Below are positions 1 to 5,931 of a DNA stretch of 29,512 nt, one piece after another (the stretch's first letter is position 1; each line of letters opens with the position of its first letter). Origin of the DNA: an uncultured Lachnospiraceae bacterium (lineage in GTDB: Bacteria > Bacillota > Clostridia > Lachnospirales > Lachnospiraceae). The stretch spans positions 1 to 29,512 of the forward strand of contig CAJUIP010000039.1 of assembly GCA_910586315.1 (NCBI GenBank), in the 5' to 3' direction. The notes beneath the pieces are model-generated. The model was given only the letters and a program-made list of their open reading frames with translations, was not told the origin of the DNA and did not search any database. A program made the position numbers and the translations under genes.

Positions 1-18
1 CAATTCATTCAAAAAATT

Positions 19-1311
19 TCATTTTAGGTCTTGACTTTTAATAGTTAGTCTTTCTTCTTTCTTACATGAAATGGTGGGATTTCCTTCATTATCATAGGAA
101 TAGCCATCACTAATTAGAATGGAGCATTCCTCACCAGTAGAAACCCGTGTGGCAATGGCCTGAAGCCCTTCCTGTTCCAGCCACTGGCCAAACTCATTCA
201 GCGTTTCCAAATCCATCTGCTCTAATTTGTCAATCAGCACAAACCCGCACTTTGGATTCAGCTTCCGGATGATCGCCGTCGCAACCTTAAGCTGATCAGA
301 ACCAGACATGTTGTCCCACGGAAAATCGTTATAGACCAGTTCCCCCTCCTTCACGGACAGACCCGGAAGCGGCAAGTCCGCCGAATCCAGGAGGTCCATC
401 TTGGATTTTCGTATGTCTTCGATTTCCTTCGTCAGCTGATTATACTGGCGCCGGTATTCCCTGGCATCCTCTTCCGCTTTCTCCTTGTCCAGGTTGGCCC
501 GGACCTTCCGGTTGATCTCCTCAATGTTGGCAATATCTTCCTCCAGTTCTTTCGTTGATTGGTCCTGCAAATCTGCCGCTGCCATGCGTGCCACAGACAG
601 ATCCGCTTCAATGACCTGTTGCCGTTTTATCAGCTGCTCCATTTCCTCCATCACCTTCTGTTGTTCCTGCTCTAACTGATGAAGCCGGAGACGTTTCCTT
701 TGATTTTCTCCATTCTGAGCCAGAATATCTTGTTGTCGCCGGATTAACTCTGTAGCAGAAACCGGCTCTTTCGGCATATCCGGAAAGTACGCCTGTTCCT
801 TGGCATACTTTTCCTTCTGATCCGCAACCTGGCCAACCGCAAGTCGGCGATTATAGAGCTCTTTTTCATCCCTCTCCATCTTTGTCAGACTATCTTCCAC
901 GCCGATGATCCGAAAAAGGGTCCGTGCCTTTTCCTGGCCGCTAGCTTCCATAAATTTCGGCAAGTCTAACGCCAGTGTCTCCACAAACTCATTAAGAAGC
1001 TGCTGCCCTCCCTTTTTGCCGTTGGGATCCGTGACTTTCAAGTCACTATTCTTTCCCTTCCGTTCTACTATCAGGCCGTTGCTCATAACGATATGTAAAT
1101 TGGGCGGAATCATGGAGCCTTCCCGCGCCGCCTGGCTGGGACGATACCGGTCACCACCCAGCGCCCATGCAATCGAATCCAGAACAGAAGTCTTTCCCTG
1201 ATTGTTTTTTCCGCCAATCACAGTTAATCCGTTCGGCGTCGGTTCCATCTTTACCGCTTTTACACGTTTGACATTCTCGATCTCCAACTTATTAATTTTC
1301 ATCGTTTCCAT
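19..1311 (-). CDS. Phage SMC/RecF-type AAA ATPase
   Basis: A P-loop ATPase of the SMC/Rad50/RecF class, of the kind found in phage replication and recombination modules. The N-terminus resembles RecF/SbcC (MKINKLEIENVKR) and is followed by a Walker A loop, GGKNNQGKTS, near residue 35. The middle (about residues 140-300) is charged and heptad-like, consistent with a short coiled coil. Near the C-terminus FVLIDKLEQMD is a Walker B-like strand. At about 430 residues it is far shorter than Rad50/SbcC and no CxxC zinc hook is visible. I chose the ATG at 1311 because GGGAGA lies 8 nt upstream; 1326 or 1302 are alternatives. It is the last complete gene of the leftward early operon and closes near the window edge. 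The fold is secure; a role in phage recombination or DNA protection is inference. Confidence 0.75.
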   Translation of the reverse strand: METMKINKLEIENVKRVKAVKMEPTPNGLTVIGGKNNQGKTSVLDSIAWALGGDRYRPSQAAREGSMIPPNLHIVMSNGLIVERKGKNSDLKVTDPNGKKGGQQLLNEFVETLALDLPKFMEASGQEKARTLFRIIGVEDSLTKMERDEKELYNRRLAVGQVADQKEKYAKEQAYFPDMPKEPVSATELIRRQQDILAQNGENQRKRLRLHQLEQEQQKVMEEMEQLIKRQQVIEADLSVARMAAADLQDQSTKELEEDIANIEEINRKVRANLDKEKAEEDAREYRRQYNQLTKEIEDIRKSKMDLLDSADLPLPGLSVKEGELVYNDFPWDNMSGSDQLKVATAIIRKLNPKCGFVLIDKLEQMDLETLNEFGQWLEQEGLQAIATRVSTGEECSILISDGYSYDNEGNPTISCKKEERLTIKSQDLK

Positions 1312-1312
1312 C

Positions 1313-1342
1313 TTGTTTTCTCCCATCTACCTGTGATATAAT
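1313..1342 (+). promoter_or_regulatory. Promoter antisense to the early operon
   Basis: TTGTTT, an 18-nt spacer and TATAAT preceded by TGA (extended -10). It points right, against the early operon, and overlaps the ATPase start. A terminator hairpin lies less than 30 nt downstream of the -10, so any transcript would be very short. Only motif spacing supports it. Confidence 0.4.
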
Positions 1343-1348
1343 CGGGGT

Positions 1349-1408
1349 GTGTTTAATTTCAGTTATTTGGAAACCCTGGCGGCTCCACCCGCTGGGGTTT
1401 CCGTTTTT
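1349..1408 (+). ncRNA. Candidate ~60-nt antisense RNA ending in a terminator hairpin
   Basis: Between the rightward promoter and a T-run lies a hairpin at 1369-1402: a 14-bp stem with two G-U pairs, loop CTCCAC, then GTTTTT. The stem-loop plus T-run is a good intrinsic terminator on the plus strand only, where no protein gene is being read. The RNA would be antisense to the 35-aa gene at 1363-1470 and to the ATPase leader. Alternatively the hairpin is simply codons of that small gene. Confidence 0.35.
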
Positions 1409-1470
1409 AGCTGTCCCCTCAGCTTCAAATATTGTCTCCAGATGTCCGGCCTCACCCCTTTCTTTGCCAT
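1363..1470 (-). CDS. 35-aa basic phage protein, translationally coupled
   Basis: A small ORF whose ATG overlaps the stop codon of the upstream gene (TAATG arrangement at 1472-1468), a strong sign of translational coupling. The product begins MAKKGVRPDIWRQYLK and is basic (many K and R). Its last third is encoded by the perfect hairpin at 1369-1402. I do not recognise the family. A longer ORF in another frame overlaps it but lacks a good start. The coupling and its place in the early operon favour it being real. Confidence 0.5.
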   Translation of the reverse strand: MAKKGVRPDIWRQYLKLRGQLKTETPAGGAARVSK

Positions 1471-1871
1471 TAGAACAGGAAATCATAACCATAATTCCCG
1501 CCATCCTCCAATCCGGCTATATACTTTTCCGCCTCCTCCTGGCTATCAAATCGGATTCCGGTATCTTCCCAATCGTCTCCAGCTTCTTTCTCTTTAAATC
1601 GGATAAGCCGCGCCTGATGCCCCTTGATATGTCTGTTATAATACTCCTCTGTAACCGGAGTTCCCTTCTCATCATGGTATGGACTTACATGCCCTTCAAC
1701 TTCCAGTTGGGGAACAGCCCCTGAATGTGCCGTCCATCCATAATACCTGATTCCATTCACCTGAAACCTAATATGCCACAAACCACAAAGTTCTGCATTC
1801 TGGATCAGCTCTCTCTTAAACCCGTAATCCCTCTCAATACTTTCCTTTAGCCCTTCTGCGCTATATTCCAT
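1470..1871 (-). CDS. Hypothetical phage early protein
   Basis: A 133-residue acidic protein with no family I recognise. It is rich in aromatic residues and the middle reads as a beta-strand pattern (WHIRFQVNGIRYYGW). The C-terminus reads FDSQEEAEKYIAGLEDGG, a form often seen where a gene product ends in a short helix. The start at 1871 is chosen because AGGAGG sits 5 nt upstream; an earlier ATG at 1889 would include that site in the coding sequence. It is followed by the 35-aa gene with a TAATG overlap, so both belong to the leftward early operon. Confidence 0.6.
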   Translation of the reverse strand: MEYSAEGLKESIERDYGFKRELIQNAELCGLWHIRFQVNGIRYYGWTAHSGAVPQLEVEGHVSPYHDEKGTPVTEEYYNRHIKGHQARLIRFKEKEAGDDWEDTGIRFDSQEEAEKYIAGLEDGGNYGYDFLF

Positions 1872-1928
1872 AATTTCCTCCTGCATCATTAAATATTTCT
1901 CCAGTACTCCCGGCCCGCATCCTCTTTC

Positions 1929-2153
1929 TTACAGGCGACATAGGGATATTAATATACGCCCCAGATAAAACCCTGCGCCAAACAGAACACCTGCCATTAT
2001 CAACATCATTGCATCAATCACTGGTTCCATCGCTTCAAACACCAGCCACATTGCATCATACAGAAACCTGGCAATCTTCCGACGCAGGGAAGGCTTGTTG
2101 TTCCTGGGCTTCACACTTCCGACGGGTATGTAGTCGATTCCAACATTCCTCAT
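1929..2153 (-). CDS. Small single-span membrane protein
   Basis: A 74-residue protein starting MRNVGIDYIPVG. The N-terminal third is basic (PRNNKPSLRRKIARF) and cytosolic by the positive-inside rule. It is followed by an amphipathic stretch and a hydrophobic segment around residues 49-68 (MLIMAGVLFGAGFYLG). Its ATG lies 1 nt after the stop codon of the upstream HTH gene, so translation is probably coupled; the ribosome binding site AGAAGGGG lies inside that gene's last codons. The family is unknown to me. Its position in an early operon suggests a small phage membrane protein, without further functional evidence. Confidence 0.55.
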   Translation of the reverse strand: MRNVGIDYIPVGSVKPRNNKPSLRRKIARFLYDAMWLVFEAMEPVIDAMMLIMAGVLFGAGFYLGRILISLCRL

Positions 2154-2154
2154 C

Positions 2155-2382
2155 TCATTCACCCCTTCTTTTTCTATCCTCTGCTGACAAATGCGCCTGG
2201 ACAAGTAAAATATAACGTCCAGATACATTAAACGGTTCCCTACGAAGCTTACCTATTGTGCTTTCACTGCACCCAAGATATTTTGCAAGCTGCTTGTCAT
2301 TATATCCAAGGATTTCCTTCAGTTTGTTAAAATCACAGCGAAAATCGATGATTGCATTTTCTATTAATGATTTTTTTGCCAT
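2155..2382 (-). CDS. Small HTH DNA-binding protein
   Basis: A 75-residue protein. Residues about 16-50 form a helix-turn-helix (LKEILGYNDKQLAKYLG followed by CSESTIGKLRREP), resembling phage Cro-like or excisionase-like regulators. The start ATG at 2382 has AGGGAGGGGG 3-4 nt upstream. It is the first gene of a tight block with the membrane protein at 1929-2153 (1-nt gap). It may regulate the early operon; the target is not visible. Confidence 0.65.
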   Translation of the reverse strand: MAKKSLIENAIIDFRCDFNKLKEILGYNDKQLAKYLGCSESTIGKLRREPFNVSGRYILLVQAHLSAEDRKRRGE

Positions 2383-2437
2383 AGTCCCCCTCCCTTCTTG
2401 ATGTGATTTGCTTATCAGCAGAACTGCTCTTTACTTC

Positions 2438-2806
2438 TCATCTCCCTTCACCATTTCCGTTGCTGCTGCATCTGGTTTGACTGTGCTTCTTATTTCTCTT
2501 TTTAACCAGATACCGTTTTAACGTTATCAACCAGTACTCAATTACCTCTCTAAGAGTGCTGGTTGAAGTTTTAATTGGTATCGGTTTTAAAAAGAGTCTC
2601 CCTTCATGGCATTGAAAAAGAGTTAATTTGCTCTTCGGTATACGTTTCTCAATAAATAAAATGTACTGTTCTCCATAATAGAAAATCGTACCTGCGTCTC
2701 TATCTCTCTCACCTCCTGTTCTGTCATCAATGTGCCGCCCCACCCCCTTCCCAATCTCCCTTGTCTGATGTAAAATATTTTTCTTGCCATGTGTAAAATA
2801 TTGCAT
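2438..2806 (-). CDS. Doubtful ORF in a 535-bp gap
   Basis: An open frame of up to 122 codons in the otherwise gene-free stretch 2383-2917. Its middle (IFYYGEQYILFIEK, then LREVIEYWLITLKRYL) looks protein-like, but the C-terminus is low-complexity and the first ATG has no ribosome binding site. A good AGGAGG at about 2718 serves no in-frame start. In another frame a 34-codon ORF (MTEQEVREIETQVRF) starts nearby and stops early. The region may hold a decayed or frameshifted phage gene. Confidence 0.22.
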   Translation of the reverse strand: MQYFTHGKKNILHQTREIGKGVGRHIDDRTGGERDRDAGTIFYYGEQYILFIEKRIPKSKLTLFQCHEGRLFLKPIPIKTSTSTLREVIEYWLITLKRYLVKKRNKKHSQTRCSSNGNGEGR

Positions 2807-2842
2807 TTTAATTAAATAATGTAATATTTTTGTAACTTTTTA

Positions 2843-2871
2843 TTGACTTTTCTATACTCCTACCATATAAT
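2843..2871 (+). promoter_or_regulatory. Promoter of the Cas2-like gene
   Basis: TTGACT (2843-2848), a 17-nt spacer and TATAAT (2866-2871), 47 nt before the start codon of the gene at 2918. This is close to the sigma-A consensus, so the gene is probably expressed on its own and independently of the phage early operon. Confidence 0.65.
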
Positions 2872-2917
2872 GGATATATTTCAAACACTTAGTACAACAT
2901 AATGAAAGGACTTTATT

Positions 2918-3190
2918 ATGGTATATTTAATTTCTTATGATCTACACCAAGAAGGTCAAGACTATAAAAGTTTATTTGATACTATCAAAAGTTGCTCTAC
3001 TGGAACATGGTGGCACTATCTTGAGTCAACCTGGATTATCAAATCAAATTTAACTGTTAACCAAATTTCCGAAAAGATAAAAAATGTTAGTGATGATAAT
3101 GATAATTTTTTGGTTATTGAAGTTATCAACAACAAACAAGGCTGGCTTCCTCAAGAAGCATGGGGGCATTTAAACAATAGTGTTTTTTGA
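2918..3190 (+). CDS. Stand-alone Cas2-like (so-called SinR family) protein
   Basis: A 90-residue protein starting MVYLISYDLHQEGQDY. The first strand with YDL, a helix, a WWHYLESTW strand, and the later FLVIEV strand followed by GW give the ferredoxin-like beta-alpha-beta pattern shared by Cas2 and VapD. Databases often name such proteins 'SinR family', but they do not resemble the Bacillus SinR repressor. The Asp in YDL corresponds to the conserved Cas2 position. Its own promoter lies upstream and AAAGGA precedes the ATG. Its last 21 nt overlap tail-to-tail with the gene at 3170-3328. There is no cas1 or effector gene, so a nuclease, toxin or superinfection role is only inference. Confidence 0.65.
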   Translation: MVYLISYDLHQEGQDYKSLFDTIKSCSTGTWWHYLESTWIIKSNLTVNQISEKIKNVSDDNDNFLVIEVINNKQGWLPQEAWGHLNNSVF

Positions 3191-3328
3191 CATATCAAAA
3201 CATCCTTTGTTATTAGTTGTACATGGCCCGTCATTGCTTTCCGGAATAAACTTTTTAGGCTCCAAGATACTCCTAATATCCTGGAGTTCTTTTTTTATTA
3301 CTTCTAATGCAAATAATATTTCCTCTAT
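3170..3328 (-). CDS. Small phage protein with apparent ATA start
   Basis: A 52-residue product if read from ATA at 3328. It begins (I/M)EEILFALEVIKKELQDIRS, a helical pattern recalling short phage proteins I have seen starting MEEIL. AAAGGAGG lies 9 nt upstream of the ATA, and the ATA sits 1 nt after the stop of the gene before it, the usual place for an ATG. The only in-frame ATG (3364) lies upstream of that ribosome binding site and inside the preceding gene. Either a rare ATA start is used or the start codon has been lost by mutation. The function is unknown. Confidence 0.45.
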   Translation of the reverse strand: MEEILFALEVIKKELQDIRSILEPKKFIPESNDGPCTTNNKGCFDMSKNTIV

Positions 3329-3329
3329 T

Positions 3330-3557
3330 CTACTCCACCTCCTTTCTCTCTCTGCATAAAGCATTCACGTCAACCCCCATGGCGCAAGCGATGGGATGAA
3401 GATGTTCAATCCGCAGCAGTTTTCTCCTCGCATTCATAATATTGCTAAACTCTTGCGGAGTGAAACCAGCCCTCTCAGCTACTATGCCTTGCTTCATGCC
3501 CTTCTCATCAATAATGCTCTTTATGTTAGATATGATGTCTTCATAACTAGGATTCGT
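3330..3557 (-). CDS. Cro/CI-type HTH protein with apparent ACG start
   Basis: A 75-residue frame containing a clear XRE-type helix-turn-helix: GMKQGIVAERAGFTPQEFSN followed by IMNARRKLLRIEHL and a C-terminal AMGVDVNALCRE. A strong ribosome binding site (AAAGGAAG) lies 8 nt upstream of an ACG codon at 3557, and the frame is closed by TAG just before it. No ATG, GTG or TTG exists until an internal ATG within the HTH region (MKQG), which would remove the first helix. Family members usually begin M-x-Y-E-D-I, matching (T)NPSYEDII here. So this is a real gene with a non-standard or mutated start. It sits 17 nt after the Cro-like gene. Confidence 0.5.
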   Translation of the reverse strand, partial: TNPSYEDIISNIKSIIDEKGMKQGIVAERAGFTPQEFSNIMNARRKLLRIEHLHPIACAMGVDVNALCRERKEVE

Positions 3558-3574
3558 CTACCCCACTTCCTTTC

Positions 3575-3814
3575 TTATGTTGCCTTCGGTAATTCCTCTC
3601 TACTTTTAGTAGAATAACAAGGCAAAAAAATATAATCCTGCGGTATTCCATATAACTTAGACATCATTTCAATTTCTGGAATTCCAGGAATAACCTTGCC
3701 TTTCTCCCAGTTCACTATAGTAGTTTTGCTTACTTTCATAGCCTTTGCAGTATCTTCTTGTGTCATTTTCGCATTTACTCTTGCGGCTGCAAGGCTAATC
3801 TGGAATTCTGCCAA
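3575..3814 (-). CDS. Cro-like XRE repressor, first early gene
   Basis: A 79-residue XRE-family DNA-binding protein. Residues 5-60 form the helix-turn-helix: ARVNAKMTQEDTAKAMKVSK and TTIVNWEKGKVIPGIPE. It starts with TTG at 3814, preceded by GAGGTG at proper spacing. A near-perfect leftward promoter drives it, and direct repeats in and next to that promoter look like its operators. It faces the ImmR-like repressor across a 138-bp divergent control region, the standard lysis/lysogeny switch layout, so a Cro role is a good inference. Confidence 0.75.
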   Translation of the reverse strand: MAEFQISLAAARVNAKMTQEDTAKAMKVSKTTIVNWEKGKVIPGIPEIEMMSKLYGIPQDYIFLPCYSTKSREELPKAT

Positions 3815-3841
3815 CCTATATCACCTCACTTTCTACGCATC

Positions 3842-3870
3842 ATTATATTCTACTTTTTGTAAACTGTCAA
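3842..3870 (-). promoter_or_regulatory. Early leftward promoter (PL/PR-like)
   Basis: On the minus strand TTGACA (3870-3865), a 17-nt spacer and TATAAT (3847-3842), a perfect consensus promoter for the Cro-like gene. The spacer contains one copy of the 15-bp operator-like repeat and a second copy lies just upstream. Confidence 0.8.
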
Positions 3871-3885
3871 TACTTTTTGTAAACT
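3851..3885. repeat. Two direct 15-bp operator-like repeats
   Basis: TACTTTTTGTAAACT occurs at 3851-3865 and again at 3871-3885, a 20-bp period (about two helical turns). One copy fills the spacer of the early promoter and the other lies just upstream of its -35. A pair of repressor-binding sites is the simplest reading; which of the two flanking repressors binds cannot be seen. Confidence 0.65.
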
Positions 3886-3901
3886 TTTTTTAATTATAGT
3901 A

Positions 3902-3929
3902 TTGCTTTTTCTCTACATTTTGTTATAGT
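3902..3929 (+). promoter_or_regulatory. Probable lysogeny promoter for the ImmR-like gene
   Basis: TTGCTT, a 16-nt spacer and TATAGT, about 24 nt before the repressor start codon. It is weaker than the opposing early promoter, as expected for a repressor-maintenance promoter. AGGAGGTG lies just before the gene. Confidence 0.5.
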
Positions 3930-3952
3930 ATACACATAGGAGGTGTAAACAA

Positions 3953-4393
3953 ATGCCTGAAGAATCTTATAAAATGATTTTTTCTAAAAATCTAAATCAT
4001 TATATGAAAGTAAATGACAAAACTCAGAGCGATTTAGTAAATGACCTAAACTTTAACAAATCAGCTGTATCAACTTGGTGTAATGGATCACGATTACCCC
4101 GAATGGATAAAGTAGAAATTTTAGCCCAATACTTTAACATTAACCGTTCCGACCTAATAGAAGAGAAGCCCCCAGGTGCTTTAACCACCCGAGATGAACG
4201 TGACATAGCCAAAGACCTTGACCGCATCATGGGAGAAATCCGCAGGAGCGAGGACGGTCCTTTGTACTATAACGGCGTGGAGATCAGCGGAGCCTCCATC
4301 AATCTACTGGAAAATGCCATAGAATTCGCCCTAAAAGAAACAAAAGTAGAGAATAAGGTCAAGTATAATCCTTACAAAAACCAAAGTAGGTGA
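3953..4393 (+). CDS. ImmR/CI-like prophage repressor
   Basis: A 146-residue repressor with an N-terminal XRE helix-turn-helix (residues about 8-65: KTQSDLVNDLNFNKSAVSTW, then NGSRLPRMDKVEILAQ). The C-terminal part is a short helical tail, not a LexA-type S24 peptidase domain, so it cannot self-cleave. It is instead paired with the ImmA protease encoded 6 nt downstream, as in ICEBs1 and phi105-type ImmR-ImmA switches. AGGAGGTG precedes the ATG. It should repress the divergent early promoter through the 15-bp direct repeats, with ImmA cleaving it on SOS or quorum signals; this last part is known of the family, not visible here. Confidence 0.8.
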   Translation: MPEESYKMIFSKNLNHYMKVNDKTQSDLVNDLNFNKSAVSTWCNGSRLPRMDKVEILAQYFNINRSDLIEEKPPGALTTRDERDIAKDLDRIMGEIRRSEDGPLYYNGVEISGASINLLENAIEFALKETKVENKVKYNPYKNQSR

Positions 4394-4399
4394 TATCAT

Positions 4400-4846
4400 T
4401 TGGAAAATGCTGAGCGTAAAGCCAAAAGGCTTATCCGGTATTACGAGCGCATGACCGGGAGCCGTGACCCTGTGAAGATCGCTGAATATGCAGGAGTGAG
4501 GATTGCCATCGTGCCGCTGGGGGAAATTGCCGGGAATTATATACTGATGAAACGAAAACGCTGGATCTTTGTAAATGACGACATCCCCACCGATAGCCCT
4601 TTGTTTAGAGTGATAGTGGCTCACGAACTTGGACATGCTCTATTGCACCGAAAAGAAAATTGCGCGTTTATCAAAAGCCGAACACTGCTTTTGACAACTG
4701 GGATTGAGCGTGAAGCTAATTTGTTTGCGGCACATTTGTTAATCACAGATGATATGTTATTAAACTATACCGGGTATACCCGGGAGAAATTCTGTGAATG
4801 TACAAGGTATCCGAAAGAATTGATTGAGTTAAGACTACAGATATAG
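4400..4846 (+). CDS. immA: ImmA/IrrE-family metallopeptidase
   Basis: A 148-residue zinc protease of the ImmA/IrrE (DUF955, COG2856) family. HELGH at residues 75-79 supplies the two histidine ligands and catalytic Glu. EREANLFAAHLL from residue 102 carries the third ligand, probably E104. The start is TTG at 4400, with the ribosome binding site GTAGGTGAT overlapping the stop codon of the repressor; the nearby ATG at 4407 is out of frame. Gene pairing implies that it cleaves the upstream repressor to induce the element. Length and domain order are normal for the family. Confidence 0.85.
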   Translation: MENAERKAKRLIRYYERMTGSRDPVKIAEYAGVRIAIVPLGEIAGNYILMKRKRWIFVNDDIPTDSPLFRVIVAHELGHALLHRKENCAFIKSRTLLLTTGIEREANLFAAHLLITDDMLLNYTGYTREKFCECTRYPKELIELRLQI

Positions 4847-4901
4847 ACGATTAAATCGCTACGGCGTTTTAATAAAAATTAAGGAAAAGAGGATATGTAT
4901 T

Positions 4902-5561
4902 ATGAAAAAGAAATTTTTAGTAATAGCTGCACTGGCTGTTACATTAAATGCAATGGGCTGTTCTTCCCCGGCCGCGTCAACTATTTCTGAGGATAATTCC
5001 ATAGAAATCGAATCTCTCAAAGCACAGGTTCAAGAATTAGAAAAAGAAAATCGTGATTTAAAAAAGCAGTTAGAGTCCAATGCTGAAACCACTACAGCTG
5101 AAGAAACCGAAACCGCTGAGACAGGTATACAAATTTCAGTTGGAGAAACAATTTCTAACGACTATATGGAAATTACAATTAATAAAGTGGAACTTACCTA
5201 TGATGTTCTACCTGATGATGTTTCCGGGTTCTACACCCACTATGAGGCAGATCAAGGAAACGTTTATCTGCATATAGATACAGATGTAAAAAATTTAGGA
5301 AAACAAAATTTAGCCTGTGACGAGATCTTAAAGGCTGTTGCTGATTATAATAGTGGCTATACATATTCTGGCTTTGCGGTGCCAGAAGACAGCGGTACTG
5401 GCTTTACGTATGCAAATATCACTTCAATAAAGCCCTTAGAAACATTAGGAGTTCATTATCTATTCAAATGTCCACAAGAGGTGGAAGAAAGTTCCAACCC
5501 ACTTTTTGTAACAATAGAGCCAAATTCTTCTAAAGATAGTTATATTTTAATAATCCGCTAA
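4902..5561 (+). CDS. Lipoprotein with coiled coil and DUF5067/DUF4352-like domain
   Basis: A 219-residue secreted lipoprotein. The signal peptide MKKKFLVIAALAVTLNAMGC ends in an imperfect lipobox (AMGC), with lipidation at C20. Residues about 36-62 are a heptad-patterned coiled coil (IESLKAQVQELEKENRDL), then a Thr/Glu-rich linker. From about residue 76 (QISVGETISNDYMEITINKV) there is an Ig-like beta domain typical of DUF4352/DUF5067 telomeric-repeat-like lipoproteins. It follows immA by 55 nt and has its own ribosome binding site. Prophage lipoproteins expressed from the lysogeny region often alter the host surface or block superinfection; that is inference. Confidence 0.7.
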   Translation: MKKKFLVIAALAVTLNAMGCSSPAASTISEDNSIEIESLKAQVQELEKENRDLKKQLESNAETTTAEETETAETGIQISVGETISNDYMEITINKVELTYDVLPDDVSGFYTHYEADQGNVYLHIDTDVKNLGKQNLACDEILKAVADYNSGYTYSGFAVPEDSGTGFTYANITSIKPLETLGVHYLFKCPQEVEESSNPLFVTIEPNSSKDSYILIIR

Positions 5562-5591
5562 TTAAGTCAATATAAATATCTCGGGGGTATA

Positions 5592-5620
5592 TTGCAAATT
5601 GACTTTACATATGCTATAAT
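5592..5620 (+). promoter_or_regulatory. Extended -10 promoter of small RNA A
   Basis: TTGCAA (5592-5597), a 17-nt spacer ending TGC, and TATAAT (5615-5620). All elements are conserved in copy B at 7517-7545, even though the spacer has diverged. Confidence 0.7.
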
Positions 5621-5626
5621 GCCAAC

Positions 5627-5680
5627 AGAAAAAAAGAGCCCCTGATTGTATCACCGCACAATCGAGGCTCTTCTTCTTTT
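5627..5680 (+). ncRNA. Candidate ~54-nt small RNA A (type I antitoxin-like)
   Basis: Transcription from the promoter would start near 5627 and stop at the hairpin 5635-5671: AGAGCC, an internal mismatch, GATTGT, loop ATCACCGC, ACAATC and GGCTCT, followed by TTCTTCTTTT. On the opposite strand the same hairpin is followed by seven T. So it also terminates leftward transcripts, which come from the tiny hydrophobic ORF at 5715-5771. Convergent genes sharing one terminator is the layout of Fst/RNAI-RNAII type I toxin-antitoxin loci. Confidence 0.5.
5635..5671. terminator. Bidirectional terminator hairpin A
   Basis: A roughly 12-bp interrupted stem with an 8-nt loop; T-rich on both sides (TTCTTCTTTT rightward, seven T leftward). 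It also ends the ImmR-ImmA-lipoprotein transcripts. Confidence 0.8.
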
Positions 5681-5714
5681 ATAGAGAAACCAACCATTTT
5701 GGTCTGGTTACTGA

Positions 5715-5771
5715 CTATTCGCCTCCGTCAAGCCATTTACACAGGTAGTAGGCAGCTACACTGGCCAACAT
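5715..5771 (-). pseudogene. Remnant of a tiny membrane toxin-like peptide
   Basis: Eighteen codons from ATG 5771 read MLASVAAYYLCKWLDGGE. The same frame continues upstream without an ATG (GNLVTFVIS), to a stop near 5843. Hydrophobic span followed by a short hydrophilic tail in KWLDG is the pattern of about 30-aa type I toxin-like peptides that I recall from clostridial genomes. No ribosome binding site precedes either possible start, so the N-terminus seems lost. The gene points at the shared terminator and small RNA A. Whether it is still translated cannot be told. Confidence 0.4.
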
Positions 5772-5884
5772 GGAAATAACAAAAGTAACAAGGTTACCGT
5801 ATTGGGGAAAGTGCTGGGGAAAGCCGAGGAAGATTGATGATTAATGATTTGAAGGGAAATCGCATAAAAAACAACCGCGGAGCA

Positions 5885-5917
5885 GTCATATCCCGCAGGG
5901 GATTGTGAGTAGAAAAT
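5885..5917 (+). repeat. Solitary CRISPR-repeat-like unit 1
   Basis: A 33-nt sequence that matches the unit at 7725-7757 with a few substitutions and a 1-nt shift. It starts GTCATATCCC and ends GTGAGTAGAAAAT. The stem CATATCCC/GGGATTGTG is kept with a G-U pair and one bulge. The layout GTC, GC-rich 8-bp hairpin, then G-rich TGRRT-GAAAT tail is that of subtype I-C repeats, whose 3' end is usually TTGAAAY; here it is TAGAAAA. It ends 14 nt before the coiled-coil gene. No cas genes are nearby. Confidence 0.5.
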
Positions 5918-5931
5918 AGGAGGGCACAAAG

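Larger units (their letters stand above)
5583..5706 (+). repeat. 124-bp direct repeat, copy A (promoter plus terminator unit)
   Basis: This segment recurs at 7508-7631 with about 114 of 124 positions identical by eye. Changes cluster in the promoter spacer, while the hairpin differs at one loop base only. The unit holds a promoter, a short transcribed stretch and a two-way terminator. Confidence 0.9.

Noticed and set aside
2918..3190. Interpretation of the Cas2-like gene plus repeats as a complete CRISPR-Cas locus
   Set aside because: No cas1 or effector gene is in the window, and the repeats lie 3-5 kb away in a separate module.
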